64,000 nucleotides of DNA from Candidatus Mycobacterium wuenschmannii (GCF_030252325.1 NZ_CP126981.1:4712001-4776000), one strand, 5' to 3'. Numbered from the stretch's first letter, positions 48,681 through 57,363 are shown. Made by a program: numbers and translations. The notes: a model not told the origin generated them from the sequence alone.

Positions 48681-49520
48681 ATGGCCACCGAGCCCACACT
48701 CGCTCACCACAACGGCGCGTCCTCCGCGACGCGGCCCTACTACCAGGCCGTCGGCAACGAAGAGGCCGTCTTCAAGGCCGCCTACCGGCAGGGTCTGTCG
48801 CTGGTGCTCAAGGGTCCGACCGGGTGTGGCAAGACCCGCTTCGTCGAGGCGATGGCCCACGATCTGGGTCGGCCGCTGATCACGGTGGCCTGCCACGACG
48901 ACCTGACAGCCGCCGATCTCGTCGGCCGGTATCTACTGCGCGGCGGCGAGACGGTCTGGGTCGACGGCCCGTTGACGCGGGCGGTGCGTGACGGCGCGAT
49001 CTGCTACCTCGACGAGGTGGTCGAAGCTCGTCAGGACACCACCGTGGTGCTGCACCCGCTCGCCGACCACCGGCGTCAACTGCCCATTGAACGACTAGGC
49101 GAGACGCTCTCTGCGGCACCGGGATTCGGACTTGTCGTGTCCTACAACCCCGGCTACCAGAGCGTGCTGAAGGACCTCAAGGACTCGACGCGACAGCGGA
49201 TGGTGGCCATCGAGTTCGGCTTCCCGGCGCCCGACGTGGAGGAGGGCATTGTCGCCCACGAAGCGGGTGTGGACGCCACCACGGCGGCCGAGCTGGTGAA
49301 GTTCGGCCAGGCCATCCGTCGACTGGAGGCGGGTGGCCTGCGAGAGGTCGCGTCCACCAGGGTGCTGATCGCCGCGGGCCGGCTGATGGCTGAGGGTCTG
49401 CCGGCCGACGCGGCGGCGGAAGCGGCGATCGCCGGGCCGCTGACCGACGACGTCGCGGTCAACCGCAGCCTCAAACAGCTGATCACCGTCTACCTCGGGG
49501 ACAGCAACCCCGTCCGATGA
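48681..49520 (+). CDS. MoxR-family AAA+ ATPase, CbbQ/NirQ/NorQ type
   Basis: 279 residues. Walker A LKGPTGCGKTRFVEAMA, Walker B AICYLDEVVEA, sensor region GFGLVVSYNPGY, and the C-terminal CbbQ_C-like end (VNRSLKQLITVYLGDS). Hexameric remodeller acting with the VWA protein encoded 80 bp upstream. Together they resemble NorQ-NorD. Candidate clients are the P450, the AveC-like membrane protein or a metalloenzyme elsewhere. Confidence 0.92.
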   Translation: MATEPTLAHHNGASSATRPYYQAVGNEEAVFKAAYRQGLSLVLKGPTGCGKTRFVEAMAHDLGRPLITVACHDDLTAADLVGRYLLRGGETVWVDGPLTRAVRDGAICYLDEVVEARQDTTVVLHPLADHRRQLPIERLGETLSAAPGFGLVVSYNPGYQSVLKDLKDSTRQRMVAIEFGFPAPDVEEGIVAHEAGVDATTAAELVKFGQAIRRLEAGGLREVASTRVLIAAGRLMAEGLPADAAAEAAIAGPLTDDVAVNRSLKQLITVYLGDSNPVR

Positions 49521-49551
49521 TTGACGCCGTTGAGCGGCCAGACTAGGGTCT

Positions 49552-49567
49552 GAACAAATATTAGGTC
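49552..49567 (+). promoter_or_regulatory. 16-bp AT-rich box, copy 3 (upstream of the solute-binding-like gene)
   Basis: Reads GAACAAATATTAGGTC on the plus strand. It lies 41 bp before the 49608 start, in the 87-bp gap after the MoxR-like gene. Matches the shared consensus at 14 or more positions. A ggtcgcg/cgcgacc inverted repeat (49564-49570 and 49588-49594) partly overlaps it. Marks the likely start of the 49608-57297 operon. Confidence 0.55.
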
Positions 49568-49607
49568 GCGCTCGACAACGTGGTGGGCGCGACCACGTGG
49601 AGGTCAC

Positions 49608-50726
49608 ATGTCCTACGAGAGCACAGCCGAGCCGATCAAAGTCGGATATCTGATGGACTTCACGCTGCCGCCCGGTTTCCCCGAGGAGCTGTTCGCCTCC
49701 TTCACCCAGACCTTCGACCTGATCTTCGAAGAGGCGCTGGAGCAGGGCCTGCTGGACCGTCCGGTGCAGATGATCTACCGCGAGGTGGAGGGCCTGCCTA
49801 AGGGTTCGGTCAAGGCCGTCATCGATGCCTACGGCGAGCTGGTCGACGAGGGGTGTCTGGTCGTGTTCGGTCCCAACATCACCGACAACTGCGTCGCCGT
49901 GAAGGAAGCGATCGAGGAGCGATTCAAGGTTCCCGCGATCAGCGTCACGGGGACCGACGACTGGCTCGGCGAGTGGACGTTCGCGTTCCCGCAGGGCTCG
50001 ATGACCGACGAGCCGATCTTTCTGGCCGACCTGATCGGCAAGCGGGGGATCACCGAGATCGGCGTGCTGATGGAGCAGAGCCTGATCGGGCAGAGCTATC
50101 TCGCGAATCTGCGAACCGCGTGTCAGCGCAAGGGTATTCGGATCGTCGCCGAAGTCGCGGTGGCGCAGACCGCGCAGGACATCAACGAAGCCGTGCGCAC
50201 TCTGCACGACGCGAAGGCCGAAGCGATCGTCCACCTGGGCTTCGGCTTCGGAATCGTGTTCATCAACCCGGCCTTGGAGGCCGTCGACTGGGACCCGCCG
50301 CGCTTCACCACCACGGCGTGGCAGAACGCCTGGGTCAACCCGATCATGTGGAACGCGTTCATGGGCTGGACCGGCGTCGACCAGTACGACGAGGCGAACA
50401 AGATCGGACAGGACTACCTCGACGCGTATGCGAAGAAGTACGACGGCAGCCGTCCCGAGTTCTGCGTGACGGTGGTCAACCGCGACGTCGCCGCCACTCT
50501 GGTGCGGGCCTTCAGCGATGCTCACCCGCTGAGCCCGCGCGGCGTCAAGGAGGCGCTGGAGCGGGTGAAGATGCTGCCCGCCGCGTCCGGCGCACCCGGC
50601 ACCCGGGTGTCGTTCGGCAAGTGGACCCGCCGCGCCTGGATGGGCGCCGGCTACCTGGTCGCCCGCACGCTGGACGCCGACGGCGTCAACTCGCACCTTG
50701 TGGACCGCTTCGGGGAAGAAGGGTGA
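49608..50726 (+). CDS. Solute-binding-protein-fold protein (Leu/Ile/Val-binding type) without signal peptide
   Basis: 372 residues from ATG 49608. Two-lobed type 1 periplasmic-binding fold (VGYLMDFTLPPGFPEEL; VFGPNITDNCVAVKEAIEE; VHLGFGFGIVFINPALEAV). The N-terminus MSYESTAEPIKVGYL goes straight into the first strand with no hydrophobic signal or lipobox. No permease or ABC ATPase is adjacent. It therefore looks cytosolic, as a ligand sensor, carrier or accessory protein for the P450/AveC pathway. First gene of a tight operon, 7 bp before the next. Confidence 0.85.
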   Translation: MSYESTAEPIKVGYLMDFTLPPGFPEELFASFTQTFDLIFEEALEQGLLDRPVQMIYREVEGLPKGSVKAVIDAYGELVDEGCLVVFGPNITDNCVAVKEAIEERFKVPAISVTGTDDWLGEWTFAFPQGSMTDEPIFLADLIGKRGITEIGVLMEQSLIGQSYLANLRTACQRKGIRIVAEVAVAQTAQDINEAVRTLHDAKAEAIVHLGFGFGIVFINPALEAVDWDPPRFTTTAWQNAWVNPIMWNAFMGWTGVDQYDEANKIGQDYLDAYAKKYDGSRPEFCVTVVNRDVAATLVRAFSDAHPLSPRGVKEALERVKMLPAASGAPGTRVSFGKWTRRAWMGAGYLVARTLDADGVNSHLVDRFGEEG

Positions 50727-50733
50727 GGAACAC

Positions 50734-51858
50734 ATGAGTACCGATCAATCCACACCGGTCGATGCCGGTGCTAAAACCGCTGCACCGCAACGTAAATGGG
50801 GCGGCTGGATCGCCGGCGCGGCGTTGGCCGCGTTTGCACTGTTCTTCATCGCCAATCGGCGCTGGGTGCTCGACCCGCGCGTCGCCAACCCGAACGTGCA
50901 CGGCCGCCCGCGGCCGGTGAAGTTCATCTTCGGGTTGGACTACATCGGCTTCCTCGACGCGGCCACCTGCGTCGCGTTGGCCATCCTCTTGATCGTCTTC
51001 ATCAGGGGCTGGCGACGTAATCCGGGCAGCCCGGCGATGCTGATGTTCCTGTGCACCACATTGATCGTGTGGCAGGACCCGATCATGAACTGGTCGCCGT
51101 TCGCGGTCTACAACCCCGACCTGATCCACTGGCCCGAGTCGTGGCCGCTGGTGTCGCTGTCACCGACCGTCGAGCCGTTCGTGGTGTTCGGCTATGTGAT
51201 GTTCTACTTCGGCCCGTACTTCCCGGCGGTGTGGATCCTGCGCAAGCTGCAGGCGAAATATGGCCCTACGAGCTATGTCTCGCGCCATCCACTGGTCAGC
51301 CTCGGTCTGCTCGCGCTGGTGATCGGCTTCATCTTCGACGCATGGCTGGAGATCCAGCTCGTGCACACCGGGATGTACATCTACTCGCAGGTGATCCCGT
51401 GGGGTTCGGTATTCACCGGCACCACATTCCAGTTCCCGTTGATCTGGGAGTCGTTCTCGGTGTGCTTCGTGATGGTGCCGGCCGCGATCCTGTGCTATCG
51501 CGACGACACCGGAAAGTCGGTTGCGGAAAAGCTTGCCGCCAAGGCGAAGTTGTTCCCGACCCGTCCGGTGCTCGGCACGTTCCTGGTGATGTTTGCGATC
51601 ATCAACGTGTCGTACTTCGCCTACGGCGGCTGGTTCTGGGTCATCAAGGTCAGCCACGCCGCCACCTCGGTCGCGTGCCCATGGCCGTACCCGGAAGCCA
51701 AAGTCTATGACCCGCAAGGCTTCTACGAGAAGGCCGGCGCGCAAGGCCCGTACTCGGTCGGCATCTGGTCGACGTGGGCCAGCGGCGAGCCCAACGGCCG
51801 CCCGCACGTCGATGCTCCGCCTCCGGGCGTCGGGGCCTGCGCGAGCAAGAATGGCTGA
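50734..51858 (+). CDS. AveC-family multi-pass membrane protein
   Basis: 374 residues from ATG 50734. About seven hydrophobic segments (GWIAGAALAAFALFFIAN; AATCVALAILLIVFI; LVSLGLLALVIGFIFDAW; LGTFLVMFAIINVSYFAYGG). Loops carry NRRWVLDPRVANPNVHGRPR and IVWQDPIMNW. I recognise it as the family annotated spirocyclase AveC, named for the avermectin protein. In mycobacteria the reaction is unknown. Its stop overlaps the start of the SDR by 8 bp. Confidence 0.8.
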   Translation: MSTDQSTPVDAGAKTAAPQRKWGGWIAGAALAAFALFFIANRRWVLDPRVANPNVHGRPRPVKFIFGLDYIGFLDAATCVALAILLIVFIRGWRRNPGSPAMLMFLCTTLIVWQDPIMNWSPFAVYNPDLIHWPESWPLVSLSPTVEPFVVFGYVMFYFGPYFPAVWILRKLQAKYGPTSYVSRHPLVSLGLLALVIGFIFDAWLEIQLVHTGMYIYSQVIPWGSVFTGTTFQFPLIWESFSVCFVMVPAAILCYRDDTGKSVAEKLAAKAKLFPTRPVLGTFLVMFAIINVSYFAYGGWFWVIKVSHAATSVACPWPYPEAKVYDPQGFYEKAGAQGPYSVGIWSTWASGEPNGRPHVDAPPPGVGACASKNG

Positions 51859-52840
51859 GCCACACAGCGTCGTCGTCACCGGCGCATCCCGGGGACTCGG
51901 CCTCGCGACGGCCGCGCGGCTGTACCGCGAGGGGTGGCGCGTGGTGGCCGCGATGCGTACCCCCGACGCCGGGATGGCGCAACTGCGCCAGCTGACTGGT
52001 GCCGGCGCCGACGACGACCGGCTGATCGGGGTCCAACTCGATCTGACGGACCAGGCCTCGGTCACGGCCGCCGCGAAGGCGATCATCGAGGCGGTCGGTG
52101 CGCCGTTCGCGATCGTGCACAACGCCGGCATCTCCGCCGCCGGAATGGTCGAGGAGACCGATATGGCGTTGTGGCAGCGGCTGTTTGCGACCAGCGTGCT
52201 GGGCCCCGTCGCACTGACCCAGGCGCTGCTGCCGTCGATGCGGGCCACCGGTCACGGCCGCATCGTGCTGGTGTCCAGCGCGGCCGGAGTGCGCGGTCAG
52301 CCCGCCACCGCGCCGTACTCCGCGGCCAAGGGCGCGCTGGAGCGCTGGGGTGAGTCGATGGCCGTCGAGATCGCGCCGTTCGGCCTGGGCGTCACCGTGC
52401 TCGTGGCCGGCACGTACGACACCGAGATCATCACCGACGCGGGCACCACCGACGATCGCGATTTCGCCGGCCCTTACGCGCGACTGCACAACACCATGAA
52501 CAGTCGCGGACGGGCCGCGATGAAGCTGGCCCGGCCGCCGGAGAAGTTTGCCGACGGCGTGCTCAAGGCCCTCGGCGACACTGGGTCGTTCCGTCGCCGC
52601 GGCGTGGGACCCGATGCGTCGATGTTGTTGGTATCCAACCGAATTCTGCCGGCGATCGGCATGCACCACATGTCGCGGGTGGTGCTCGGCATCCCCAAAC
52701 AGGGTTCGATGCGCGACGGCGCCTGGCCGCTCACTACAGCTCAGAAGGCCATGGTGTTCGCGACGAAAGTCATCCCGCAGCCGGTGATGCAGCGCCTGGT
52801 GGCGTTGGCGGCCAAGCGGAACAAGGGAAATGAGGAGTAG
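51851..52840 (+). CDS. Short-chain dehydrogenase/reductase
   Basis: 329 residues from ATG 51851, overlapping the AveC-like gene. Rossmann motif VVTGASRGLGLATAARL, HNAGISAAG, catalytic Ser in LVSSAAG, and YSAAKGALERWGE with Tyr/Lys. Classical type without the mycofactocin-linked insertion. A C-terminal extension of about 80 residues follows the core. Presumably oxidises or reduces a carbonyl in the same pathway as the P450 6 bp downstream. Confidence 0.9.
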   Translation: MAEPHSVVVTGASRGLGLATAARLYREGWRVVAAMRTPDAGMAQLRQLTGAGADDDRLIGVQLDLTDQASVTAAAKAIIEAVGAPFAIVHNAGISAAGMVEETDMALWQRLFATSVLGPVALTQALLPSMRATGHGRIVLVSSAAGVRGQPATAPYSAAKGALERWGESMAVEIAPFGLGVTVLVAGTYDTEIITDAGTTDDRDFAGPYARLHNTMNSRGRAAMKLARPPEKFADGVLKALGDTGSFRRRGVGPDASMLLVSNRILPAIGMHHMSRVVLGIPKQGSMRDGAWPLTTAQKAMVFATKVIPQPVMQRLVALAAKRNKGNEE

Positions 52841-52846
52841 GTAGCG

Positions 52847-54064
52847 ATGGAACAGCTTTTCGACGACCTCGAAGACTTCGGGGCGTTCGACGACGCGATC
52901 TCCGGCGATGTGCGCGACCCGTACACCGAATTGGCGCGGTTGCGCCGCGAGGAGCCCGTGCAACGGCTCGACACCTCGGGCGCTCTGCCGCACGAGGAGT
53001 CGCTGCCGATGTTCATCGTGTACCGCCACGAGGACGTCCAACAGATGTTGCGTGACAACGAGACGTTCTCCTCGGCGGCGGTCATCGCGGCGTTCGGGCC
53101 CGTGCTCGGCGAGGGCGTGATGCTCGGCATGGACGAGCCCCGGCACGGCCGGTTGCGCTCACTGGTGTCGAAAGCGTTCTCGCAGAAGGCGTTGGCGAAG
53201 TGGCAGGACGAGCTGGTCGGCCGGGTGGCCAACGGGCTGATCGACAACTTCGCGGCCAACGGCAAGGCCGACCTGGTCAAGGAATTCACCTTCGACTACC
53301 CGAGCCAGATCATCGCCGGCCTGCTCGGCCTGCCGGAGCAGGACTACCCGCAGTTCCAGCGCTGGTCCATCTCCCTGCTGAGCTGGCTGATGAACCCCGA
53401 GCGCGGACTGGCCGCCTCGGCCGCCCTGTGCGAGTACTTCGAGCCGATCCTGGAGGCCCGCCGCGCCGAGCCCAAGGACGATCTGATCAGCGCGCTGGGC
53501 GCCGCCGAGATCGACGGCGAGAAGCTGACCAACGAGGAGATCTTCTCGTTCCTGCGGCTGCTGCTGCCCGCCGGGGTGGAGACGACCTACCGCTCGCTGG
53601 GCAGCCTGCTGCTCGGGTTGTTGTCTAACCCGGAGCAACTCGAGGCCATCCGCGCGGACCGCTCGCTGATCCCGCAGGCGATCGAGGAGGGCGTGCGCTG
53701 GGAGCCGCCACTGCTGACCATTACCCGGGTCGCGACCAAGGACACCGTGCTCGGCGGGGTTGACATCCCGGCCGGCTGCACGGTGATGCCGATGCTGGGT
53801 GCGGCCAACCGCCAGGACGACCGATACGAAGACCCCGACACTTTCGACATCTTCCGTCAGGCCAAGGCCAACCTGGGCTGGGGGCATGGCGTCCACGTCT
53901 GTCTCGGCATGCATCTGGCCCGGCTGGAGATGCGCACGGCGATCAACCTGCTGCTCGACCGGCTGCCCAACCTGCGGCTGGATCCGGACGCCGACGACCC
54001 GCACGTTCGTGGGCAGGTGTTCCGGTCGCCGACCGCGGTGCCGGTGCTCTTCGATCCGCAGTAG
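52847..54064 (+). CDS. Cytochrome P450
   Basis: 405 residues, soluble bacterial class. I-helix AGVETTYRSLGSLL with the acid-Thr proton relay; ExxR-type EEGVRWEPPLL; heme loop LGWGHGVHVCLGMHLARLEM with thiolate ligand Cys352 (the canonical first Phe is Leu). Hydroxylates an unactivated carbon using ferredoxin electrons; no ferredoxin gene is adjacent. Likely the entry or second oxidation of the pathway. An 89-bp gap follows. Confidence 0.95.
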   Translation: MEQLFDDLEDFGAFDDAISGDVRDPYTELARLRREEPVQRLDTSGALPHEESLPMFIVYRHEDVQQMLRDNETFSSAAVIAAFGPVLGEGVMLGMDEPRHGRLRSLVSKAFSQKALAKWQDELVGRVANGLIDNFAANGKADLVKEFTFDYPSQIIAGLLGLPEQDYPQFQRWSISLLSWLMNPERGLAASAALCEYFEPILEARRAEPKDDLISALGAAEIDGEKLTNEEIFSFLRLLLPAGVETTYRSLGSLLLGLLSNPEQLEAIRADRSLIPQAIEEGVRWEPPLLTITRVATKDTVLGGVDIPAGCTVMPMLGAANRQDDRYEDPDTFDIFRQAKANLGWGHGVHVCLGMHLARLEMRTAINLLLDRLPNLRLDPDADDPHVRGQVFRSPTAVPVLFDPQ

Positions 54065-54153
54065 ATCGCCGATACGCCTTTACATCGACAGGCGCAGCCG
54101 TAAAGTCCTCTCTGAGCGTCTGCTCAACTTTCCGCTCAGGAGGGACGACGCGA

Positions 54154-55020
54154 GTGACCGAGCCGCTGCGCGACATCCGGGACTTTCTCGACGATGCCGA
54201 CGCGTACCGGGATGAGCTGTACCGACGCTGGACAGGGTTGCTCAGCTACCGCTACATCGGGCGCAACCACTCTTCGATGAACGTCGGCGACACCGATGAC
54301 ACGGTCGTCATCCGCCGCGACATGCGCAACGAGGCCGGCGGAATCATGGTCGCGCCGTTGGCGATTGCCTCGCCGGAAGGCTGCCAGACCGACATGGTGG
54401 CGGTGCCCAACCCGGTGATCGCCTCGGTGCAGATCGTCGACCCCGGATACGACGTCAAACGGGTCGAGATCGTCGACTCCGGCAACGTCCACCAGGGTCG
54501 GATGATGGGCTACGGGCGGTGCAAGATCGTCGACGCCGACAACCCCGAACGGGTCATCGCGTTCAACGAGGGTCAGGGCGCGATCATCGGCATCCCCCCG
54601 GAAGGCCTTGGCAAGATGGATGTTTCGGGCACCGAACTGGTGATCGAGGACTCGCCCGATCTCCCGCCGCTGTGGCAGGCGTTCGGTGCCACCAAGCGAC
54701 CCGACAGCCGGTGGCAACTGCCCGCGCTCAGCGCCGAACTGGCGTCGCCCGATGCGGCGCTGCACATCGGCCCGCAGCACGTGCTGCTGGAAACCGCCGC
54801 GATCGACCTCGCCGCCGATGCCGTCGGCACCCGCAAGCTGCAGGTGGTCAGCTGGCACGTGATGTTCATGTCACGTGGCAAGGTCGGGCCGTTTCGAGTC
54901 GAGGGCACCGCGCACGCCAGCGGATCGGGCCGCGTCGGCGTGCGGATGCTGCTGCACGACGAAGGCAACGCCGACAAACCGGTGACGTCGGCGGCGGCCA
55001 CCTTCGAGATCGTCGGCTGA
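54154..55020 (+). CDS. Hotdog-like (thioesterase/dehydratase-fold) protein of unknown function
   Basis: 288 residues from GTG 54154 with CAGGAGGG upstream. Two halves with hotdog-type strand patterns; the second (ALHIGPQHVLLETAAIDLAADAVG then SWHVMFMSRGKVGPFRVEGTAHASG) resembles a PaaI-type module. No clear catalytic Asp/Glu triad recognised. It could bind or hydrolyse an acyl-CoA made by the downstream CoA-transferase (inference). A small CTTTAC/GTAAAG inverted repeat lies in the 89-bp gap upstream and may hold an internal promoter. Confidence 0.65.
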   Translation: MTEPLRDIRDFLDDADAYRDELYRRWTGLLSYRYIGRNHSSMNVGDTDDTVVIRRDMRNEAGGIMVAPLAIASPEGCQTDMVAVPNPVIASVQIVDPGYDVKRVEIVDSGNVHQGRMMGYGRCKIVDADNPERVIAFNEGQGAIIGIPPEGLGKMDVSGTELVIEDSPDLPPLWQAFGATKRPDSRWQLPALSAELASPDAALHIGPQHVLLETAAIDLAADAVGTRKLQVVSWHVMFMSRGKVGPFRVEGTAHASGSGRVGVRMLLHDEGNADKPVTSAAATFEIVG

Positions 55021-55036
55021 TACCAGGGAGTGAGAG

Positions 55037-56044
55037 ATGGTCAACGCCAAGGACGCTCGTCAGTGGGCGCGCCATTCGCTGCACGGTATCGGGGACTCGC
55101 TCTACACCCCGTTCAGCGGCCGCGACGGCGACGACATCGACTGGGACGCTTATCGCACGCTGGTCCGGCACTGTGTGGGCACGCTGCATCACCCGATGCT
55201 CTGGGTCACCAGCGGCGTGGCGGAGTTCTGGTCATTGACGATCGCGGAACGAAAGCAGCTGCTGGAAGTGGCGATCGACGAGGCCCGCGGCCTCAACCCG
55301 GAGGTCATCGTCCAGGCCTGTACCGCCGCGATGTCGGCGAAGGACTGCCTCGAGTTGACCCGGCATGCGCAGGACGTCGGCGCCGACATCGTCTACATCC
55401 AGACACCGATGATGGAATTGCACGGTGGCGAAGGCGTTTTGGGCTTCTTCCGCTATATCGCCGACCGGACCGACATCGCGCTGGGCATGTTCAACTCGCC
55501 CAGCTCTGGTTACGTGCTCTCGGCGCAGGAAGGCGCCCGGATCGTCGAGGAGATTCCCGCGGTGTGCGCAACCAAGGAGGGATCGTTTCGGCCGCACCAG
55601 AGTCGCATGCTGCACGAGCTCGCGCCGGATCTGGTGATCTGGGAGTGCGATACGACGGTGTACCGGGCCGGGTGGCTGCGAGCCGGCATCGTCGGACCCG
55701 GGCAACTCGGCACCACCGGCTACCTCTTCGAGACCGCGGAAAAGCGTGCGCTGTCGCAATACTGGGACATGGTGTGGAACGACAAGCTGGTCGAGGCGAT
55801 GGACTTCGCCAAAGAGTCCGGTCTCGACCAATTCGAGCTCGACATGCGCGGCTGGTTCACCCGGTACCCCGGCCGGCCGGACTACTTCACCCACTGGGGC
55901 GGGGCGTTCAAGTATGCGGCGTCGGTGCTGGGGTTGCCGATCGGGTCGTATCCGGAATCCCGCCCGCCGCAAGCGAAGCTGCCCGAGCAGGCGCGCACCG
56001 ACATCCGGGCGGCCTACCGCCGGTTCGGGCTCATCAGCGAATAA
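55037..56044 (+). CDS. Dihydrodipicolinate-synthase superfamily lyase/aldolase
   Basis: 335 residues. TIM-barrel class I aldolase of the DHDPS/NAL superfamily, with Schiff-base Lys180 in VCATKEGSF. The usual catalytic Tyr in the YNxP motif is Phe here (GMFNSPSSGY), so it is not a normal DapA. The superfamily includes hydratase-aldolases that cleave aromatic ring products. A retro-aldol or hydration step is plausible. Lies 16 bp after the hotdog-like gene. Confidence 0.85.
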   Translation: MVNAKDARQWARHSLHGIGDSLYTPFSGRDGDDIDWDAYRTLVRHCVGTLHHPMLWVTSGVAEFWSLTIAERKQLLEVAIDEARGLNPEVIVQACTAAMSAKDCLELTRHAQDVGADIVYIQTPMMELHGGEGVLGFFRYIADRTDIALGMFNSPSSGYVLSAQEGARIVEEIPAVCATKEGSFRPHQSRMLHELAPDLVIWECDTTVYRAGWLRAGIVGPGQLGTTGYLFETAEKRALSQYWDMVWNDKLVEAMDFAKESGLDQFELDMRGWFTRYPGRPDYFTHWGGAFKYAASVLGLPIGSYPESRPPQAKLPEQARTDIRAAYRRFGLISE

Positions 56045-56076
56045 CTGAAAACGATTGTGAAATTGGAGGACTCGTA

Positions 56077-57297
56077 ATGACAGACGCCAAACCGCTCAGC
56101 GGCATCCGGGTGCTGGAAGTCGCGGCCTGGACGTTCGTCCCGGCAGCCGGCGCGGTGCTGGCCGAGTGGGGCGCCGACGTGATCAAGGTCGAGCCGCGTG
56201 AAGGCGGCGATCCGCAACGTGGTCTGGTCACCATGGGACTCATCCCCGGCGGTCCGACCGCCGTCAACTACATGATCGAAATGCCCAACCGTGGAAAGAA
56301 ATCCATCGGTATCGACCTCACCACGCCTGGTGGTCAGGAGGTCGTCCACGAACTGGCCAAGAGCAGCGACGTTTTCCTCACCAGTTATCTGCCCAGCCGC
56401 CGCAAGCACTTCGGCATCGAGATCGATCAGATTCGCGCCGCCAACCCCGACATCATCTATGTCCGCGGATCCGGTTACGGCCCTGAGGGTCCCGATGCCG
56501 ACCGGCCCGGGTACGACGGCGTCTCCTTCTGGTCGCGCGGCGGGATCGCCGACGCGCTCACTCGCGAACTGCCGGAGCCCGTCATGCAGACCCCGGCCTT
56601 CGGTGACCTGATGGGCGGGCTGACCATCGCCGGCGGAATCGCCGCGGCGTTGTTCAAGCGCAAGGCCACCGGTGAGACCTCGATCGTGGACGTCTCACTG
56701 CTCGGCCTCGCGGCGTGGGCAATGACGCCGCAGGTGACCGCCGCGAATCTGTATGGCGGCGACCCGATTCCGACGTTCACCCACCGTGAGATGCCCAACC
56801 CGCTGGTCGGCAACTACAAGACCAAGGACGACCGCTACATCACGCTGATGATGCTGCAGGGCGACAAGTTCTACCCCGAGTTCATGACGGTCATCGGCCG
56901 TACCGACTTGATCACCGACGAGCGCTTCGCCGACGGGCATTCGCGCTTCATGAATCGCGGTGAGCTGATCGACATCATGGACGAGGAGTTCGGCTCCAAG
57001 ACACTCGACCAGTGGCGCGACATCCTCAAGCCGCTGACGGGCGCCTGGGGTGTGTTGCAGAAGAGCAGCGAGCTACATGAAGACCCAGCCGTGATCGCCA
57101 ACGGCTACATCCCCGAGGTGACGGCGATGAACGGCAAGCCTTACATCCTGCCGACCAACCCGGTGCAGTTCAACGGCCAGCACGTGCAGCCGACCGGCGC
57201 ACCCGAGCATGGTCAGCACACCGAGGAGATCCTTCTCGATGCCGGGGTCGACTGGGACAAGATCGAGCAGTACAAGCAGGACGGGTCGATTCTGTAG
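56077..57297 (+). CDS. CaiB/BaiF-family (class III) CoA-transferase
   Basis: 406 residues from ATG 56077 with TTGGAGGA upstream. N-terminal SGIRVLEVAAWTFVPAAGAVLAEWGADVIKVE; conserved catalytic Asp177 in FGDLMGGLTIAGG; C-terminal KPLTGAWGVLQKSSELHEDP. Activates a carboxylic acid by transferring CoA from another acyl-CoA, a typical step toward beta-oxidation. Last gene of the operon that starts at 49608. An in-frame extension upstream overlaps the DHDPS-like gene and is rejected. Confidence 0.93.
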   Translation: MTDAKPLSGIRVLEVAAWTFVPAAGAVLAEWGADVIKVEPREGGDPQRGLVTMGLIPGGPTAVNYMIEMPNRGKKSIGIDLTTPGGQEVVHELAKSSDVFLTSYLPSRRKHFGIEIDQIRAANPDIIYVRGSGYGPEGPDADRPGYDGVSFWSRGGIADALTRELPEPVMQTPAFGDLMGGLTIAGGIAAALFKRKATGETSIVDVSLLGLAAWAMTPQVTAANLYGGDPIPTFTHREMPNPLVGNYKTKDDRYITLMMLQGDKFYPEFMTVIGRTDLITDERFADGHSRFMNRGELIDIMDEEFGSKTLDQWRDILKPLTGAWGVLQKSSELHEDPAVIANGYIPEVTAMNGKPYILPTNPVQFNGQHVQPTGAPEHGQHTEEILLDAGVDWDKIEQYKQDGSIL

Positions 57298-57363
57298 GAG
57301 TCGCCCGCGACGCCGGCGAAATTCCCGCGCGGCAACACCGTCCGCGCCCACTAGCCTGGACCG

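Noticed and set aside
55030..56076. Extension of the CoA-transferase frame upstream of 56077
   Set aside because: It overlaps the DHDPS-like gene completely in another frame and reads as arginine-rich shadow sequence; ATG 56077 has a good RBS.
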